Positions 26,893 to 34,323 of a DNA stretch of 64,000 bases are shown piece by piece. This DNA is from an uncultured Bacillota bacterium. GTDB lineage: Bacteria; Bacillota; Clostridia; Peptostreptococcales; Anaerovoracaceae. The stretch is taken from NCBI GenBank assembly GCA_949292945.1, contig CASFAX010000006.1, positions 1 to 64,000 of the forward strand, given 5' to 3'. Made by a program: the position numbers and the translations under genes. Positions within the stretch are counted from its first letter, which is position 1. Every line of letters begins with the position of its first letter. A model generated the notes under the pieces. The model worked only from the letters and a program-made list of their open reading frames with translations, had not been told where the DNA came from and made no database searches.

Positions 26893-27662
26893 GAACTGTA
26901 CTTGGTTTTTTCGGAAGCGCCGGACAGGTCGGAGTGACGATGACGGCGAGAGCCATAGCCGATTTTTACGCCCAGAGCGGTGCGGAAACCCTTCTGATTT
27001 CAGCATCGGGAAAGTACGGAAACGATTACGCCAGCGTTTTTGAGGCTGTAAGATCTCTTGATGACCTCAAAGCCGATATAGTAAACGATACGTTGAAATC
27101 TGAGGAAATGAGAAGCGTAATCGTGCGGGAAGGAAACCTTTCCTACATAGGGGCCGTTAGAAATCCCTTTGCGGTGAGAAGTTTTCCCGCAGATTCCATA
27201 GAGAGAATACTGGCAGCTGCCGGCGGCAGTTACGATTTTGTCATAGTGGATGCCGGCGACGATTTCAACTCGGGACTGGCAGTTTCGGCGCTTAACGCCT
27301 GTGACAGGAGAATATTCGTACTGACCCAGCAGCAGAAGACCATAGACAGGTTTATATACGTCAATTCTCATGTGCTTACGGCTCTCGGCATAAAACCGGA
27401 GATAATCGTAAACAGGTACGTAAAGAATCCGGGACTTTACACGGTGGATGACATCGAAAAGCTTACTATGCAAAAGGCGCTGGGAAAGATTTCGGAATGC
27501 GAGTGGGGCAGATACGCGGAAGTTCAGGGAACTACCCTGATGGACGTCAAAAGCTACAGGAAGGAAATAGAGAGGCTGGTGCAGGCGATTGGAGAAGGGA
27601 AGCAGCCGCAGAGAAGAGCGAAACTTCTCATTGGAAGAGTATTTAAGCAAAGTAGAATCTGA
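26889..27662 (+). CDS. TadZ/CpaE-like ParA-family protein with altered P-loop
   Basis: A 257-residue MinD/ParA-fold protein that, in Tad systems, marks the site of pilus assembly. The deviant Walker A reads GSAGQVGVTMTA where active members have GKGGVGKT; the catalytic lysine is replaced by Val. The Walker B-like segment YDFVIVDAGDDF and the later FVLTQQQKTIDRF remain. Atypical Walker motifs are known in TadZ. It lacks the N-terminal receiver-like domain of longer CpaE proteins. The ATG overlaps the SAF gene stop (ATGA). Confidence 0.75.
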   Translation: MRTVLGFFGSAGQVGVTMTARAIADFYAQSGAETLLISASGKYGNDYASVFEAVRSLDDLKADIVNDTLKSEEMRSVIVREGNLSYIGAVRNPFAVRSFPADSIERILAAAGGSYDFVIVDAGDDFNSGLAVSALNACDRRIFVLTQQQKTIDRFIYVNSHVLTALGIKPEIIVNRYVKNPGLYTVDDIEKLTMQKALGKISECEWGRYAEVQGTTLMDVKSYRKEIERLVQAIGEGKQPQRRAKLLIGRVFKQSRI

Positions 27663-29088
27663 TAGAGAGAGGAAAGCTCCTGGCGGCAGCGCAGCCGGAG
27701 CGGGGGCAGCACCCGGGGAAAACGAGAGGCAGTTTGAATACGTATGCAGACTGGTGAAGGAAGCATTTGACAGCGAATGGGACGATACCGACGACGACGT
27801 GAAGAGAAAGAGACTGGAAAGGGAGAAGAGGGCCATAATAGGAGAGGAAGAGGAAACTTCGTTCTATAAGGAAAAAATACGGGCCGTTCTCCTTGAAAAC
27901 AAGGTGGCGGACGCATGGTATCCGTCCTGGTTTCCGAACCTTCCCGAAGCCGTGTTTGCAGAGCTTTACGGCCTTTCGGGACTTGCCGGATGGGCCTACG
28001 ACATGGATAAGAGCCTTGAAAATTCATCTTCAGCAAAGCTTATCGGAGACAGGCTTTACTACTTCATAGACGGTAAATGCCGGCTTCAGCCTCAGAGAAT
28101 AGACAGAAAGAGAAGGGATCAGCTTAAGCGGGCGCTGCTGCTTTCGACTCCGGCAGAACGTCTGGAATACGGGTTCCACGAGATCTATCTCCATAATGGG
28201 ATAAGGATAACTATTTATTCCGGTCACAGGACGAAGGAGGATCAGGAGATAATGGTGTTCAGAAAGTACGTGCTCGAAAACTATACTTTCGAGGAGCTGG
28301 CTGAAAAGGAAACCATTCCGGAAGAGGCAATCCCGCTGTTTCTCGCAATGATAGAGGCGGGATTTAACGTCTTAATAAGCGGGCAGGTAAGGTCCGGCAA
28401 AACCACATTTCTCAGGGTCTGGCAGAGCCATGAAAACCCGGAACTTGAAGGTCTTGCCATAGCGACGGATCCGGAGACGCCGTGGCATGAAATAATGCCG
28501 GACGCTCCTATAATGCAGCTTATCGCAGACGGTGATGAGCTGAAGGAGATGAGCAAGGCTCTCTTAAGAGGCGATAACGACTATGTGATACTGGAGGAGA
28601 TGCGTGACGCTGCGGCCTTCAGTCTGGCTCTGGACATAACGTCGACGGGCACCATGAGGAGCAAGGTTACCGTTCACGACAACAGCGGAATAAACGTCCC
28701 ATATAAGATGGCTTCGAAAATCGTCGATGCGTACGGAGGAAGCCTGAGGGAACACATAGCCCAGGTATATAAGAACTTCGATTACATATTTGAATTCTGC
28801 CAGAACCCGGAAAACAGAGCGAAAAAAATACTGAAAGGAATCCTGGAGCTGGCATACGACCCCGTACCTGACGAGATAAGAGCGACATATATATGCAGGT
28901 TCGATTTTGAAAGAGGAACGTGGAAATGGAACTGTCACATGGATAAAACAAAGAGGGAAAAAACGGCGGAAATCTCAGGTTCTGCGGAAACCATGATGAA
29001 AATACTGTCAGAGCTTTCAAGCGGCGAAACCATCAGCGAATGGACGGTAAAGCCTTCCTATTACAGCAGGGGAGGTGAAGCGCGGTGA
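27589..29088 (+). CDS. TadA/CpaF-type secretion ATPase
   Basis: Up to 499 residues. A disordered, charged N-terminus leads to a GSPII_E domain with Walker A SGQVRSGKTT (about 265-274), Asp/His boxes (EEMRDAAAFSLALDI, TVHDNSG) and arginine finger region. It is the cytoplasmic motor for Tad pilus assembly or secretion. Start is uncertain: TTG 27589 (overlapping tadZ by 74 bases) or TTG 27631; neither has an ideal ribosome site. It overlaps the downstream membrane gene by four bases (GTGA). Confidence 0.85.
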   Translation: MEKGSSRREERNFSLEEYLSKVESDRERKAPGGSAAGAGAAPGENERQFEYVCRLVKEAFDSEWDDTDDDVKRKRLEREKRAIIGEEEETSFYKEKIRAVLLENKVADAWYPSWFPNLPEAVFAELYGLSGLAGWAYDMDKSLENSSSAKLIGDRLYYFIDGKCRLQPQRIDRKRRDQLKRALLLSTPAERLEYGFHEIYLHNGIRITIYSGHRTKEDQEIMVFRKYVLENYTFEELAEKETIPEEAIPLFLAMIEAGFNVLISGQVRSGKTTFLRVWQSHENPELEGLAIATDPETPWHEIMPDAPIMQLIADGDELKEMSKALLRGDNDYVILEEMRDAAAFSLALDITSTGTMRSKVTVHDNSGINVPYKMASKIVDAYGGSLREHIAQVYKNFDYIFEFCQNPENRAKKILKGILELAYDPVPDEIRATYICRFDFERGTWKWNCHMDKTKREKTAEISGSAETMMKILSELSSGETISEWTVKPSYYSRGGEAR

Positions 29089-30032
29089 AGACGGAGATAC
29101 TGCTTTACGGACTCATGATGACAGGGGCATTTGCCTTCGGATACGACAGCATAGACGGAATAATAAGGACTGCCAGGTGTAAATTCGTCATAAGGAGAAA
29201 TCTGAAGAGGGACGCAGTTCCTAAGCCGGAGGAGTATGAAGGCATTCTCTACCATATGGACAGGCTTCTTAAGGCGGCCGGATGGAGCAGGTTCTTTCAG
29301 GATCCGAAGACGTTTATGGCGGTCTGCCTCCTGATTTTCCTCGGAGTTTTCTCCGCTTCGGCAATGGCGTCTGATTTTTCGACGGCACTTACATTCGGGC
29401 TTTTTTCGGCGGTATTTCCGTATATTCTGTGCTATGCTTCCCTTCAGCAGCGGAGGAGCGTCAGGTCAAAGGAAGGGGATATACTGGTTCATGAACTCTA
29501 TAACAACTACAAGATATGCAGCTACAACATGGGCGAGGCGATATCCGCTACAGCTGTGACTTTGGAAAACGCCCCTCTTTCCAGAGCGCTTATGACAGAT
29601 CTTGCGAAACAGATGCAGCTTTCTGCTGCGGAAGAGGACTTCTCCAGGTGTCTGGAGACTTTCAGATACGCGGTGGGAACCACATGGGGAAACGTGCTGG
29701 CCGCCAACATATATTTTGCCATGTACAGGGGAATAAAGGTGGATGAAGGTCTGGGCGATCTGGCCAGGGCGATGACGAAAAGCAGGGAAGTAGACGAGTA
29801 CAAAAAACGGGAAAACGGCGAAGCTTCAATGATGCTGAAATACCTGGTTCCCGTATGCTATCTTTTCACCGTCGTAGGAGCGTGCAGATATTTTGACTTT
29901 ACGCTGAGCGAGTTTTTCCGTTCCCAGCTCTTCACATCTTCCGGATTCAGGCTCTTTGCCATAATAATCATGATATATTCGGCGGGGCTTCTGGCGGAGA
30001 AGTTTTTCAAGGGAGAGAAAATGGACATATGA
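29085..30032 (+). CDS. TadB-like inner-membrane platform protein
   Basis: A 315-residue protein with hydrophobic segments near residues 5-22, 78-100, 105-122, about 245-265 and 285-305, and a cytoplasmic domain (SKEGDILVHELYNNYKICSYNMGEAISATA...) of type II secretion F style. It would form the membrane platform on which the TadA ATPase acts. GTG start overlaps the ATPase stop; the next gene overlaps by four bases. Confidence 0.7.
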   Translation: MKTEILLYGLMMTGAFAFGYDSIDGIIRTARCKFVIRRNLKRDAVPKPEEYEGILYHMDRLLKAAGWSRFFQDPKTFMAVCLLIFLGVFSASAMASDFSTALTFGLFSAVFPYILCYASLQQRRSVRSKEGDILVHELYNNYKICSYNMGEAISATAVTLENAPLSRALMTDLAKQMQLSAAEEDFSRCLETFRYAVGTTWGNVLAANIYFAMYRGIKVDEGLGDLARAMTKSREVDEYKKRENGEASMMLKYLVPVCYLFTVVGACRYFDFTLSEFFRSQLFTSSGFRLFAIIIMIYSAGLLAEKFFKGEKMDI

Positions 30033-30604
30033 AAAGAAAACTGGCTGACTTTACATCTGGTGAAGATTCCATAAAGAACAGCAGAATATATAAGGCTGTA
30101 AGGAAGCAGGCCGCCGGCATAAAGGGCAGGATATATGCGAAAGGATATGAAAGAGATATTCTGTCAAGCTGCATCATGCTCAAAAATCTCTCGGTAGTGT
30201 ATAAAGCAAGGCCCATGTCTGCCGACTTTATCATAGAGGAGCTGATGAAGAGCAGCACGTTTTTAAAGGATGTGTACCGGAGGATTCTGTCCGATTACAG
30301 AACGGGTAACTGCGACGAAGCCGTCAAAATCCTTCAGGAGAAGGTGCCTACCAGAACGGCAAAGAACTTTGCTATGATCCTATCAAAGCTGGACAGGATA
30401 AACCCTTCGGAACTTGCAGGATACATGGAGGCTTTTGAAAAGTCCATGGAAGAGGAACGGACGACGGAGGCCATGCGCCGGGCGGAAAAGAAGAACATAA
30501 TAATCACTGCAATAGCCACTGCATCGGTCTTTGCCGTACTTTTCAATTTCGTTCGGGTTGTTATATTCATAAACGCCATGGAGATGCTTCAGAGCGTCTT
30601 TTAA
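30029..30604 (+). CDS. TadC-like membrane protein, shortened
   Basis: A 191-residue protein with a basic helical cytoplasmic part and only one clear membrane helix near the C-terminus (IIITAIATASVFAVLFNFVRVVIFI, about 156-180). TadC proteins usually have several helices and about 300 residues, so this resembles half of one; the type II secretion F-like segment EVPTRTAKNFAMILSKLDRINPSELAGYMEAF supports the call. Position right after the TadB-like gene (ATGA overlap) also fits. Confidence 0.6.
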   Translation: MKRKLADFTSGEDSIKNSRIYKAVRKQAAGIKGRIYAKGYERDILSSCIMLKNLSVVYKARPMSADFIIEELMKSSTFLKDVYRRILSDYRTGNCDEAVKILQEKVPTRTAKNFAMILSKLDRINPSELAGYMEAFEKSMEEERTTEAMRRAEKKNIIITAIATASVFAVLFNFVRVVIFINAMEMLQSVF

Positions 30605-30631
30605 AACATATATCTGACGGGAGGATGCGAG

Positions 30632-30790
30632 ATGAAAAATCTGATCATAATAATAGGTACGATACTTCTGGGAGTTATAATCGTAAATACAATGGTATTG
30701 GGGGAAGGAGATTCCACCCTTCAGGGCGCCGCAAAGAGCATAGTGGAGCAGGGGGTCAGCAGTATAGACTCCATGCAGATCGGCGAATAG
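30632..30790 (+). CDS. 52-residue pilin-like mini-protein A
   Basis: Small gene with GGGAGG 8 bases before the ATG. The product is a short MKN start, a long hydrophobic helix (LIIIIGTILLGVIIVNTMVL) and an amphipathic acidic tail. It has the size and layout of Flp-type mini-pilins but lacks a visible prepilin peptidase leader and the usual Glu-Tyr motif. It is paralogous to the next gene (IIIGT-I-LGVII). Likely the structural subunit of this Tad-like system (inference). Confidence 0.55.
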   Translation: MKNLIIIIGTILLGVIIVNTMVLGEGDSTLQGAAKSIVEQGVSSIDSMQIGE

Positions 30791-30808
30791 ACGGCGGCAG
30801 GTGATGAA

Positions 30809-30946
30809 ATGAAGGAGATAGTTATTATCATAGGTACGGTAATACTGGGAGTCATCATATTCGGAATGATAGCAGGGGACGATGAAAGCCTTAAAACGGC
30901 CGGCGCTGATACCATGGAAAAGGCTATTGAGATATACGGAAGCTGA
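30809..30946 (+). CDS. 45-residue pilin-like mini-protein B
   Basis: Second small paralogue: MKE start, hydrophobic helix IVIIIGTVILGVIIFGMI, then an acidic tail GDDESLKTAGADTMEKAIEIYG. It lies 18 bases after the first mini-gene with GGCAGGTGA upstream. Shared IIIGT-(I/V)-LGVII indicates tandem duplication. No signal peptidase or prepilin peptidase gene (tadV/cpaA) is visible nearby. Confidence 0.55.
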   Translation: MKEIVIIIGTVILGVIIFGMIAGDDESLKTAGADTMEKAIEIYGS

Positions 30947-30974
30947 AACAGCGTGCATTAAAAGGTGATTAGAT

Positions 30975-31370
30975 ATGAAAAACCTGATTACAGCAGTAGG
31001 ATGCACACTTCTTCTCATGGCCGTCCTACTTCAGTTCGTGCAGAGTCAGAATACAGCTCTGCGCCTTGCGGCGGTGGATAATGCCGTAAACAGTTTCCGT
31101 GAGACGGTAAGGCAGGAAGGATGCGTCAGCGAAAGAAATGAAGATGATCTGAAGGACGAGCTGGCAGAGATACTGGGCTGTGAAACGGCAGACGTTCATG
31201 TGGACGGGGACAGAGTGCCCAAAGAACGGGGATCCTTTGTTACGTATGAAATAAATGTTGCGATACCCGATCTGGTGGCAGACACGGGATTCTGGGGCAT
31301 GGACGAAGAAGATGCGGAGTTTGAGTATGATGTAAAGAAATATGCTGCCAGCGAGTTTACTTACAGGTAA
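30975..31370 (+). CDS. TadE/pseudopilin-like protein
   Basis: A 131-residue protein beginning MKNLITAVGCTLLLMAVLLQFVQSQ, one N-terminal helix with an MKN start like the mini-pilins, then an extracytoplasmic domain with two cysteines (residues 51 and 69 or so) that could form a disulfide. TadE/TadF-type minor pilins have this layout. Precise family not assigned. Confidence 0.55.
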   Translation: MKNLITAVGCTLLLMAVLLQFVQSQNTALRLAAVDNAVNSFRETVRQEGCVSERNEDDLKDELAEILGCETADVHVDGDRVPKERGSFVTYEINVAIPDLVADTGFWGMDEEDAEFEYDVKKYAASEFTYR

Positions 31371-31399
31371 AGATCCATAGTGCGGATAGGCGTTAGAAG

Positions 31400-31756
31400 A
31401 TGAAGAATGTAATAGTTGCGACGGCAATACTCATATTTGCTATGACGGTGATGAGTCTTTATGCCGGACTTAACGTTGAAATCAGGGAGAAACGGATTCT
31501 TATCGACATGGCGGAGGAGGCGGCGGCTACCGCCGCGCTCTTCTACGACGGGGATGCCTACGGTTACGGCAGATACAGGTTCGACAGAGGAAAGGCCGGC
31601 GCTATGGCCATGGAAAGCCTGAGATTAAACGGATTTACAGACACCTCCGGAGCGCGCATTGAGTTTTATGACGAGGGGGATAATCCTTACGTAAAGGTAG
31701 TAATCGAGTACGACGACAGAGAATTTTCGGCAGTATATGAGCAGAAAGGGTTTTAG
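31400..31756 (+). CDS. TadE/minor-pilin-like protein
   Basis: A 118-residue protein: N-terminal helix (VIVATAILIFAMTVMSLYAGL, about 4-24), a helical alanine-rich middle (MAEEAAATAALFY) and a strand-rich end. The pattern fits TadE-like minor pilins. It is the last gene of the pilus locus; the toxin-antitoxin pair with different codon use follows. Confidence 0.55.
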   Translation: MKNVIVATAILIFAMTVMSLYAGLNVEIREKRILIDMAEEAAATAALFYDGDAYGYGRYRFDRGKAGAMAMESLRLNGFTDTSGARIEFYDEGDNPYVKVVIEYDDREFSAVYEQKGF

Positions 31757-31816
31757 ATCAGAGAAGGTACGTCGCCGCGAATAGGAGAAGCCAAGCGGGA
31801 GAATATAAAATGCAGC

Positions 31817-31854
31817 TTTACCATATAAAGAAATTAAGATATAATTTCTTTATA
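31817..31854 (+). promoter_or_regulatory. toxin-antitoxin promoter with operator palindrome
   Basis: TTTACC (31817-31822), 17 bases, TATAAT (31840-31845). A perfect 12-bp inverted repeat, TATAAAGAAATT (31824-31835) and AATTTCTTTATA (31843-31854), covers the -10. This is the usual place for autoregulation by the antitoxin or its complex. Confidence 0.75.
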
Positions 31855-31869
31855 CGGGAGGTGTGAGCA

Positions 31870-32139
31870 GTGCCAAATATCAGATCGAGCGCAGATCTGC
31901 GCAATAAGTATAATGAAATTTCTTCGCTATGTCATAAGTATCAGGAGCCTGTATTCATCACAAAGAACGGGAAGGGGGATCTGGCCGTTATGAGTATTGA
32001 ATTATATGAGAAATTAGCCGGAAGACTGGAGCTTTACAGCCTCCTTCAGGAAGGTCTGGATGATATGCGTGATGGAAGAACGCATCCGTTTTCGGATGTA
32101 ATGGATGAGGTAAAGAAGAAAAGGAATCATGAGCTATAG
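31870..32139 (+). CDS. antitoxin, Phd/YefM family
   Basis: An 89-residue protein with the Phd/YefM N-terminal DNA-binding fold (IRSSADLRNKYNEISSLCHKYQEPVFITKNGKGDLAVMSIELYEKL) and a short C-terminal toxin-binding tail. GTG start behind GGGAGG. It neutralises the toxin encoded next (11-base overlap) and likely represses the promoter through the 12-bp palindrome just upstream. Codon use is more AT-rich than the pilus genes, suggesting acquisition. Confidence 0.85.
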   Translation: MPNIRSSADLRNKYNEISSLCHKYQEPVFITKNGKGDLAVMSIELYEKLAGRLELYSLLQEGLDDMRDGRTHPFSDVMDEVKKKRNHEL

Positions 32140-32455
32140 GATTCATATTACTGAAGCTGCAAAGGATGATTTAATAAGCGCCGTCGAGTATATCGATGGT
32201 GTTCTGAAAAATCCGCAGGCCGCCGACGATCTCATAGAAGCTGTGGACAGAGAAATAAACAGGCTCGGATTCTTTCCACAGAGGCATGGATTTCCCGATG
32301 ACAGCGTGCTTCGTTCCATGAATATCCGTTTCGTAAAGGTGAAGAATTATCTCGTGTTTTATGTGATTTCTGAAGAAGAAAAACAGATTGTGGTTCTTCG
32401 GTTTCTCCATATGAGACAAGACTGGATGGGAGTGCTTCGTCTAAGCGGTTCATAA
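32129..32455 (+). CDS. toxin, RelE/ParE superfamily
   Basis: A 108-residue protein with the RelE/ParE fold: YRIHITEAAKDDLISAVEYI, a central helix pair and the C-terminal strands IRFVKVKNYLVFYVISEEEKQIVVLRFLH, with Arg/His residues that in RelE-type mRNA endonucleases take part in cutting. Sequence alone does not separate RelE (ribosome-dependent mRNase) from ParE (gyrase inhibitor). Overlaps the antitoxin gene, as usual for type II systems. Confidence 0.85.
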   Translation: MSYRIHITEAAKDDLISAVEYIDGVLKNPQAADDLIEAVDREINRLGFFPQRHGFPDDSVLRSMNIRFVKVKNYLVFYVISEEEKQIVVLRFLHMRQDWMGVLRLSGS

Positions 32456-32495
32456 ATACCGATACGATACTGCATAGCATAAGGAGAATGGTAAA

Positions 32496-33035
32496 ATGGT
32501 GATAATAATCGGAGGAGCATCCCATACAGGGAAGACCCTTCTGGCACAGAAGCTGATGGAAAGGTACAAATATCCGTATCTATCTATAGACCATCTGAAA
32601 ATGGGACTTATAAGAAGCGGAAAAACCCGGCTCAATCCATATAGCGATGGCTGCGACCTCACAGCCTATCTCTGGCCCATAGTCAGGGAAATGATTAAAA
32701 CCGTTATAGAGAACAGGCAAAATCTTATAGTGGAAGGATGCTACATTCCATACTTCTACCTGGATTTTCCTGAGGAATATCTCAAAGAAATCAAGTGTTT
32801 TTATCTGGCGATGACGAAACGGTATATAGAAGAGCACTTTACGGAGATAAAGGAGTACGCAGACGAGATAGAAATGCGGCTGGACGACTCGTACTATACC
32901 ATGGAAGAAGCTCTCGACGAAAATGAGCACGTATACTGGTACACCCACGACTGGAACGCCGATGTCATATGGATTGACGGCGAGTATAACGTATTCGAGG
33001 AGGCAGTCCGCAGGATTGAAGAGACAATGATGTAA
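32496..33035 (+). CDS. P-loop kinase-like protein
   Basis: A 179-residue protein with Walker A GGASHTGKT (6-14), a DHLKMGL segment after strand 2, and IVEGCYIP as a Walker B-like strand; the fold looks like the nucleoside/2-phosphoglycerate kinase-type P-loop family. The substrate is unknown. It starts 40 bases after the toxin gene, with AAGGAG upstream, and may be transcribed with it; a role in the toxin system is not indicated. A long hairpin follows. Confidence 0.65.
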   Translation: MVIIIGGASHTGKTLLAQKLMERYKYPYLSIDHLKMGLIRSGKTRLNPYSDGCDLTAYLWPIVREMIKTVIENRQNLIVEGCYIPYFYLDFPEEYLKEIKCFYLAMTKRYIEEHFTEIKEYADEIEMRLDDSYYTMEEALDENEHVYWYTHDWNADVIWIDGEYNVFEEAVRRIEETMM

Positions 33036-33113
33036 AAAAGCCTGTGCTCGGATTTCTGATGTTTTAATAGTTTTGCTAGCACGAATAAGCTCGGATTCAT
33101 TGAAGTTTAAAGC

Positions 33114-33162
33114 AAATAGTACCACTCTGCCCTTCAAATAAGGGGCTCGAGTGGTACTATTT
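33114..33162. terminator. long perfect hairpin, probable bidirectional terminator
   Basis: AAATAGTACCACTC (33114-33127) pairs exactly with GAGTGGTACTATTT (33149-33162), and inner bases GCCCTT/AAGGGGC extend it. It lies between the plus-strand kinase and the minus-strand DUF134 gene. A real T-tract is lacking on either side, so it could instead be a small repeat element. Confidence 0.5.
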
Positions 33163-33222
33163 AGTCAGTCCTGCCACATATAGTAGCATATTCGTACTCG
33201 TAAACCAGAAGAAATTGCCTCA

Positions 33223-33340
33223 TTCCGAGTACGAGCTACTTTCACATGTTCCGAGCACGAGCCTGCTTTCCCACGTTCAGGGTACGCGTCAGCTTCCCAG
33301 ATTCTGAACATGGGTCTTTTCCCACGTTCAGGGCATGGGT
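33223..33340. repeat. degenerate 25-27 bp tandem repeats
   Basis: Four to five diverged units start at 33223, 33249, 33276, 33302 and 33327. Each begins TTC(C/A/T)G(A/G)G or similar, has a central ACG/ATG, and ends in a CTTTCCCACG-like tail (TTTCCCACG occurs in units 2 and 4). They end at the stop codon of the minus-strand gene. No protein is encoded. Confidence 0.55.
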
Positions 33341-34150
33341 TTACAGGCAGCTGCTGTGTCCGCAGCCACCGTGGCCGTCTGAGCCTGCGCAGCCGTGCTT
33401 GTCTTCTCCGCAGCCGTGACCTTCGCCATGACCGTGATGACCGCAGCTATGACCTTCGCCGTGGTCGTGTCCGTGGTGACTGCACATAACGTTGGCGTTG
33501 TACTGGAGGCTGCCTTCGATGAGAGCGTTTACAGCCTCGTCGGCGGAGCCCGTTACGCCGCCGTAAAATTTTATTCCCATATCGGTAAGAGCGTTCTGTG
33601 CACCTGCGCCGATTCCTCCGCATATAAGGGTATCAACCCCTAAATCCTTAAGGAATCCTGCGAGGGCGCCGTGACCGCTGCCAGCCGCGTTTTCCACGTT
33701 GGCGTCGGTTATCTTTCCGTCCTCAATGGTGTAGATCTTGAAATTCTCACAGTGGCCGAAGTGCTGGAATACTTCGCCGTTATCATAAGTTACCGCTACC
33801 TTCATTTTCTTATCCTCCGTTTCGTACTGAATATGTGCTGTAGCAATGCTGCTTTCGTGTATCTCGTAATTTCCTCCCGAAATGATGAGAGGCTTCTCGT
33901 TTACGATGGAATCCGCGATCTTCATCCTGGCTGAAGAATATATTCCCGATATGGTAGGACGGGATACGTGCATCATCTCCGCACACTGGTCGTGGCTCAT
34001 TCCAAGATAGTCGATGAGCCTTATGGCTTCGTACTCCTCCATGTTAAGGTTTATAGCATCCTCAAGAACGCTATCTTCTGCGCCTATGGGGACAAAGCCT
34101 TCGCTTGCCGGCATGGACAAAATAGTGCGTTTCTTTGCAGGTCTTGCCAC
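33341..34150 (-). CDS. DUF134 HTH fused to NifX/NifB-type domain with His/Cys-rich tail
   Basis: A 269-residue cytosolic protein in three parts: an N-terminal DUF134 helix-turn-helix (INLNMEEYEAIRLIDYLGMSHDQCAEMMHVSRPTISGIY), a middle dinitrogenase iron-molybdenum cofactor-type domain (MKVAVTYDNGEVFQHFGHCENFKIY... DTLICGGIGAGAQNAL), and a C-terminal tail of about 45 residues rich in His, Gly and Cys, a likely metal-binding region. It looks like a metal-responsive regulator or carrier. GTG 34150 is preferred over GTG 34159 because the protein then begins ARPAKKR as DUF134 proteins do, with AGAGGTGA before it. Confidence 0.82.
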   Translation of the reverse strand: MARPAKKRTILSMPASEGFVPIGAEDSVLEDAINLNMEEYEAIRLIDYLGMSHDQCAEMMHVSRPTISGIYSSARMKIADSIVNEKPLIISGGNYEIHESSIATAHIQYETEDKKMKVAVTYDNGEVFQHFGHCENFKIYTIEDGKITDANVENAAGSGHGALAGFLKDLGVDTLICGGIGAGAQNALTDMGIKFYGGVTGSADEAVNALIEGSLQYNANVMCSHHGHDHGEGHSCGHHGHGEGHGCGEDKHGCAGSDGHGGCGHSSCL

Positions 34151-34173
34151 AGCTGTCACCTCTTTCGGTTATT

Positions 34174-34216
34174 TTACGTATGTCAATAATATATCACGGT
34201 TTCTGACATATGTCAA
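34174..34216 (-). promoter_or_regulatory. promoter of the DUF134 gene flanked by two operator-like sites
   Basis: On the minus strand, TTGACA (34211-34216) and TATATT (34188-34193) are 17 bases apart. The 12-bp palindrome TGACATATGTCA (34204-34215) covers the -35, and the related TTACGTATGTCAA (34174-34186) lies just after the -10. Both share TATGTCAA or GTATGTCAA, so a dimeric regulator, perhaps the DUF134 protein itself, could sandwich the promoter. Confidence 0.65.
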
Positions 34217-34323
34217 TAACTATCGGACTTTAGTTCCACTTTGGCTTCTTAGCTTCGGCTTTGGGTTTTGGTTCTGGTTCTGCTTTCGTAGCTTAGTTTC
34301 TGCTTTAGCCTTAGCTTTCACCT

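Noticed and set aside
33223..33340. CRISPR array
   Set aside because: Units are contiguous, diverged and without spacers; no cas genes are in the window.
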